Positions 58,184 to 64,000 of a stretch of 64,000 nt of DNA are shown here, in pieces. The stretch is from Gorsachius magnificus (lineage: Eukaryota; Chordata; Aves; Pelecaniformes; Ardeidae). The translations under genes were made by a program, and so were the position numbers. The notes under the pieces are model-generated. The model was not told the DNA's origin. It did not search any database and saw nothing but the letters and a program-made list of their open reading frames with translations. Location: the NCBI GenBank assembly GCA_034008185.1, contig CM067084.1:39755099-39819098 (forward strand), given 5' to 3'. Positions within the stretch are counted from its first letter, which is position 1; each line of letters starts with the position of its first letter.

Positions 58184-61100
58184 GAAAATTGGCTGCTGCT
58201 GGAAGTGATTTCAACATGGGGAGGAACTTAAGGTAGAGTGTTTGGCTGGTTACCCGTCCCCCAGAATTATGATCAGACTCTTGGTAATCTAAAGTTTCCC
58301 AGTAATTATTAGACTCCCAACAAACTCCCAACAAAGTACTGCAGGGAACAAGCCTAGAGTTGATGATATACCTTAATGCAACTGACTTTTATGATCACAT
58401 ATGACAGCTGAGATACTGTTCCTAGCACAGACACTGTTTTAGAAGTCATTAAAGTAATTTTTTTAACAGTTGATTAACAGGATGTTAGCATTTAATATTC
58501 TCTGGGTAGGAAAGAATGTACTGAATTAGTTTTATGTGAGTTACAATTCTTGTAGCAGTCATATTTACTACAAGTAAATATACTAAATATACTAAAGGTT
58601 ATTTTTTTCAGGAACATTGTAAAGCATGTATTTTAACAAGCACCCAAATCTGTTGCAATCTAATATTGATACCGGCTATCAACAGTGGTGAAATAAAACA
58701 CTTGCTAAGGAGCAGATACGATAAGAAGAGGGAGTCAAAGAAACAGTCAAACTTTTAACATAGGTAGAAAAATCAGTCAGCTCAGAACAGAGATCAGTTG
58801 GGGAAAGGGTGGTAGTGTTAAACAGACTCTACGCTCAACTATGTTATAGTTTGTGACACATCTGTATAAGCAGGCTTCACTGAGGCTGGATGACAGCGCA
58901 GAGCAAAGGATGTGCAAAGATCAATGAGAAGAACGGATGTGCCTGAGAACGGGATGTTCAGGAGTGGTTGGAGTTCTAAAACCTTGATAGCTGAGAAACG
59001 TTATCCATTAGAAGGAAACATTGGCAGTTAGACTTGCATGCTCTGGGCAAAAAAAATCTGTATGTTCAATGAACCAACCAGCTATTAAAACAGCTAATAG
59101 AAGCAGTGCTAGAAAGATCTTCAAAAAAACCTTACCAGAGTCCTTCATTCTCAGGGTCGAGAGGCAGAAGTGATCTGAAATGGAAGTAGTAAGAAATCAA
59201 GGGTCCTTAAAAGCTGGTCATTCAAAAGCAGAGTTACTCCTGTATGTCTGACCCAGACTTCAATTTAGTGCATGGGATAGATCACAGCTCCAGAACGCTA
59301 GAGGTTCAACAAAATGTTATTGAAGGGCTTTACAACAGGTAATAATGGTAAGAACAGCAGCTATGAGATAGCTTGGTAGCTTAAAAGCATGCAAATCGTT
59401 CACATGGAATAAGACTCTGCACAGAAGATAAGGAAATGCATATAAATGCCATAAAACTGAACATCTGGTTGTCAAAGGTGCAGCAGAAGTATGAGGCATG
59501 CTGGCCTGTTAAAAGAAAAAAAACCAAACCCCGAAACCAGTTAGAATGTTTGAATCTGAAACATTCAGATTTTCACTATCTGACTCTTCAGTGATATTAA
59601 TGGTTAATGGAGTTTTTTGTAGGAAGTAGTAAGGGTGTGCAGAGATTTGACAGCATGACAACTGGCTTGGGATTTGAATGACAGATGGAAATTCAAGTCC
59701 TTGCTCTTTTTCTTGTATCATGGAAAGTAATGCCGGGAATGAGATGGAGAAGAGATTTGACCTTTAGATTGCGGTGTCCTAAAGAAGGCTACTCAGCCCT
59801 GCATTCAAGCTTGCTTTAATGGAAAAAATGAATTTTGTTTTCTATTTCATTAAAATTATTTAGTTGGATTTGTTCCAAACCAAGATGAAACCGAATTTCA
59901 AATTTACACAAGTTTGATTACTTTTCTTACTGCAGTCATACACATGAGGAGCTAAAGCACCAGAACTTGCACCAGAACAGGAGTCTGTTGTGGTTGGCCT
60001 CCCTGTAACTCACTGGTCTCTGCAGCGGTTGGATGTAACCTGCAGCTGCTGAAACAGTTTGGTTTCCCTCTAAAGCTGTAGTCGCTGTACCCTGGGGGTA
60101 GTCTGCTCTCAGAAAGAGGAATATTAATTATGATGTACAGAAAACGGGTGTCCAAGCAGCTGCAGAGGTAAAAAGCAACGTGGCCTGTAGGAGGAAGACT
60201 GAATTACACAGCTAGTTTCATATCCAGGATGACAAAAAACCCTAGAATGCTAGAAAACAGTATAGAAACAAGTACTAACACTTCTGTATAAGTGGTCTGT
60301 GAAGCAGATTAGCACTGCAATAGTTAACAGTGAGGAAAGCACTTCTGAATGAAAATCCAGCCTAATGAACTGCTGGGAACTGTATAGTAGTAGGATGAAG
60401 GCAATCGTGCACAGTAGCACCACAATCACTACACTGGCCTTTTATTAAAAGGGTGAGCAAAGTGTTAGTAGAACAGCAATACTGCCATACTAAAATGGTA
60501 GCACTTGAGCCATCATTTCTCCATTAGACTAATTCTTAGAAACAGGCCATGCATCAAATGGTACCATTTCCTGAAGCTTATACTTTCAATATTTATGAGT
60601 CAATTTGAATTCCAAATCAAAAAAGAAGTTCAGTTTTGCAGCTGTAGAAAACAACTTATCTGATGCATAACTAATTGCTTGGAAAGGTTCAGCTGATTTC
60701 CTTGCCTCTCCTTCCACCTCCCATTCAATCTATATGCATACAAGTTGGTAGCAAAGTTTCTAAAAAATAAGCAAGCTTCATAAAAACTGCTAAGCGCACC
60801 CACAAACCTGTTTCATTTTTAAGAAAACTTGACATACAGAAAAAACCAAACCAAGTGTGGGATAAGTGTTTTAAAGTTCTGTTCTCATTCCAAGAACCAT
60901 GACTTCTGTTTAAGTTCTGCAGCAGGTGATCCTGGGCCTTGTTCTTTGATGTGCTGTTTTCCCCTTCTTAGTTCAGGAGGCACAGTGTTTGTGCTTGGAT
61001 CCATTTCATTTGTTTGTATTTTTGGTTTTGCATTTTTGCTTTTGCTTTTGTTTTTGCCTCTTTGTATAACTTTAGCTGGTCCTTCTACCTTTAAAATTTT

Positions 61101-64000
61101 GCACTGTTTCTTGTGTGTTTTTCATCTCCTTAGGTGCGTCTTTCTGTTTAAAAACATGCTTACATTCCCATGCAAAACAGGTTATGCCGGTGCTTGGTAA
61201 ATGGAGAGAGTTCTGTTGGAGATGTTGAGGGGGAAAAAATGGCAGATCTAAATCTCTCAAGATTTTTTGATTTCAAAGAGTTTTGCAGGGCCCATAGGAG
61301 AGTAACGCAAAGTTGGTAATACAGGTGAAAATACATGCTAGCAAGAGAACACAGATGCAGGAATAATGATTTTTATTTTGCATCATTCTGCACAAGTAGG
61401 GTTTCATATGAATGGATCTGAATCAGATTTTATTCTTGGATATAGAGTTTTAATTTCTAAGGGGCTGTACTTCCAGCACACTGTAAATTTGTAACTAGGT
61501 AATTAAATAAGTTTGTTGAGAGATTAATTACTTGACCATCTGGTAAATAGGGCCAAGTTTTATTTCCCTTCCTTTATTGCCTTCACCCCCCCGCCCCCCT
61601 TCTTAACTTACAGGACATTACATTAACTGTATGTTTAGCCTACTTATTCTTAACTAATAACATGACTGATCAAATAGAATTTTGAATTCAGGTGGTTTGA
61701 ATATGAGGTTACAGATAGCATGATTTCCCTCTCCCAGGTATTCTCACTAGTAATGCTTGAGAGAAAAAAATCACTGCAGTGATCTTCCCTTGACCAGGAA
61801 AGTTTTGTTCCACCATGGAATGGGAGACAAGGAAAGGTTTTATGGTGATATTGGCACTGATTCAGTGCCAATTCTCTCCTCTTCCCCACTGAGAAAAATA
61901 ATTTATTCAGGAGAACTGAACTAATAGATGGCTATATTTAATATTTCTTCATATGAAATTTGCACAGATAAAATTTCTGAGATATGTATTTTTTTTATTT
62001 TAAGGATTCAAATGTGCTTATATCAGTACCAAACATAGCTAGGAAGGTAGGAGTAAAGAAATAATGGGAAAAGAAAACTTTATAGTACATCTCACTTTAT
62101 ACCACTTAGACACACTTGATAGCAGCGCCAAAGTGTTATTAGGGGTTATTCAAAATTTTGTGTAGGGTAGATCTGGCCGTGGAAGAAAAATATGGTGATT
62201 GCCCAAGAAGTGCACATCTCTGGACTTCCGTGTCTCTGGGACTCTCCTGTGTTGCTTTGCTGAGGCAGGTAGTTCCCACTTTCTGTAGGAGCAATTTCAA
62301 TTCGGGTTTACAAGCTCATGCCATCTGGAAGATTGTTGCTAGTTTGGCTTAGTACCTTAGGACTTTGTGTTCAGGCCTGTTTTCTTTTACAAAACCAGAC
62401 TTTTCAGGCATGAAGTTTTTTGCATATTAAAGGAGTTGCTGTGCTACCCATCCAACAAATCTATCACCACCTTGCAAGCTCTTTTATTTTCTTCCTATGG
62501 AAGCTAATTTTTTAGAGCTTGATAAAGTTTGTTCCTAAACTTCTGCTGCCTATGTGAGAAAGACTCAGCTCCTTGATTTTTGAGTTAACTTTTCAGTCAA
62601 AGCACACCTCCTTAAACACTAAAATAAGTCTTTTTGATTTGATTATATCAGGTTAAATTTTTCCATTCATTCCTTTGAACCTTGGCAACTTTTAAAGTAA
62701 TAGAATTATTTAAACTCTTAATAGCTATTTAATTCTGGAGGGAAATCTTCAGTATAGTTGAGTTTCTGACAACATAATTATTTCCATTACATCAGACTCC
62801 AGTGCTGTAATACTTGAAGTTTTACCTAGTCCAAGTGAGCTGTGAAGCCTGGGGGTAAGTCTGTGATTGAGCATTAGTAAGAAACGCATGTGTTGTGAGG
62901 ATGAAAAAAATCTGGGTTTGAACTGTTACTTGATGTTCTGAACTTGTCTGTAGATAATATCTAAATCAAAACAAGTCATCTAGCAGGTTTTAGATTTCAT
63001 AGCCTTCCTTGAGATTTGTTTGCAGGAATTTTCTTGGAAGAAAATAGATCTGTACTGCCACAAGTGCCTGGATTTCTATTAATGTTTAATTTTATGTTAA
63101 TAATTTGGCCAAAAACCAAAAAATTTTTTATTTTTTTCATTTTAAACTATATCTAAAGGAACACGTATTTAAAAATCACATTTATTCCAGTTTTGTGGAA
63201 AAGAATGGGGTTTCAGTTTCTTTTTTTTTTTTTTTATTATGGAATTATTTTCACATATATTGATTTAAGACAGGAGAAATCTTTTCAGAAATCTTTACCT
63301 TTTCAATAATCACTCATGACTTTATGTAATTGCTTATTAATGACAAGAGATTGAAATTCCTAGACTCTACAAGTAAGGAGACCTGTTTTCTTTGGAAAGA
63401 ACATAAAGATATGAAAATCCAGACCTCTGTTTTTAACAACACTGATTTGCAGGTCGGATTCCTTCTGTTTTCTTATTTTTATGTACCATTCTGAGCTGAC
63501 AGGAATGTACTGGCACATAAATAGTCTAGGTTTTTCTGTTATGTGATTTATTGGAATTCTTTGGATGCTGTATTTCAAACAATCAGATTAACAAAGATCA
63601 CACTCATTGTCATGCAGAATTGATGTATTTTAGGTCAGTGGATTTGTGATCTAAAATTACACCCTTAACTCTGAAAGATCATTAATATTTAAATAGAAAT
63701 CTTAAATTTCAAGGTTGCATTTCTGTTACCTTGGCAGTGAATAGGCAAAGGACTCTGGGACAGGCTTGGTGTGCTGCAGAGTATATAAACTGTTCCCAGC
63801 TTGTTTTTTCCAATAACGTCTTCCTAACCTTTCCTTTGCCCATATGCTTGTTCTAGGAACAAATGGGGTTTTTTTAAATGACTTAATTCTTCTCTGAATA
63901 TAAAACGGCCTTTTAATGTTAGATCTTTTGCATTTCTCTTGAGTAAACCTGATTTAATTTATGCTAAACATAATGGAACACCTGTGTGTGATGGATAAAA
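58184..64000. other. Unique AT-rich non-coding DNA
   Basis: No gene or repeat recognised. T15 at 63221-63235 and a C-rich patch near 61585-61600. The 123-codon frame at 60829-61200 is hydrophobic only because it is T-rich (runs of Phe and Leu) and shows no domain or exon context. Confidence 0.5.

Noticed and set aside
60829..61200. 123-codon frame with hydrophobic stretch
   Set aside because: Hydrophobicity comes from T-rich codons; no family, signal-peptide logic or partner exon.

Overview
The window looks like non-coding chromosomal DNA from a bird, most likely a neoavian. The evidence is four copies or fragments of the CR1 LINE, carrying the ATTCTATG-type 3' end seen in birds. There are also several LTRs of the avian family whose edges read TGTCCTGGTTTCAGCTGGGA and ACCACGACA, set in AT-rich sequence with no bacterial-style gene packing. 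I found no host protein-coding exon, rRNA, tRNA or CRISPR array that I can defend. Everything coding-like belongs to transposable elements and is broken.

Layout. Positions 1-6962: unique AT-rich DNA. 6963-7670: minus-strand CR1 with an internal deletion. 7671-16080: unique DNA. 16081-16576: minus-strand CR1 3' end. 18545-20402: plus-strand CR1 holding most of the reverse transcriptase (RT) region. 20403-27479: unique DNA. 27480-33830: a composite endogenous retrovirus (ERV) locus. 36206-37060: minus-strand LTR plus the 3' end of its internal region. 39794-42518: long minus-strand CR1 with endonuclease and RT frames interrupted by only two stops. 42519-56306: unique DNA. 56307-56843 and 57568-58178: two related LTRs in the same orientation, the second a solo LTR with a 5-bp target duplication. 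58184-64000: unique DNA.

The ERV locus is the most interesting part. It opens with a clean 307-bp LTR (terminal inverted repeats, CCAAT, TATA, AATAAA). A primer-binding site matching initiator tRNA-Met follows, and just after it a 15-base stretch that looks like the sense strand of the same tRNA's anticodon arm. Then come a leader with internally duplicated segments and two successive divergent matrix-like gag segments separated by an A17G10 tract, with gag ending at the start of capsid. No protease, reverse transcriptase or integrase is visible. In their place is a shrunken element of a second LTR family, followed by an envelope region in which the SU C-terminal motif occurs twice. The TM part loses its membrane anchor and joins a minus-strand LTR of a third type. 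Nothing here encodes an intact retroviral protein; it is a mosaic of at least three ERV lineages.

Domain and tRNA identifications come from reading motifs and from general knowledge, without a database search. Element edges are accurate to a few bases where terminal motifs exist and to tens of bases elsewhere.
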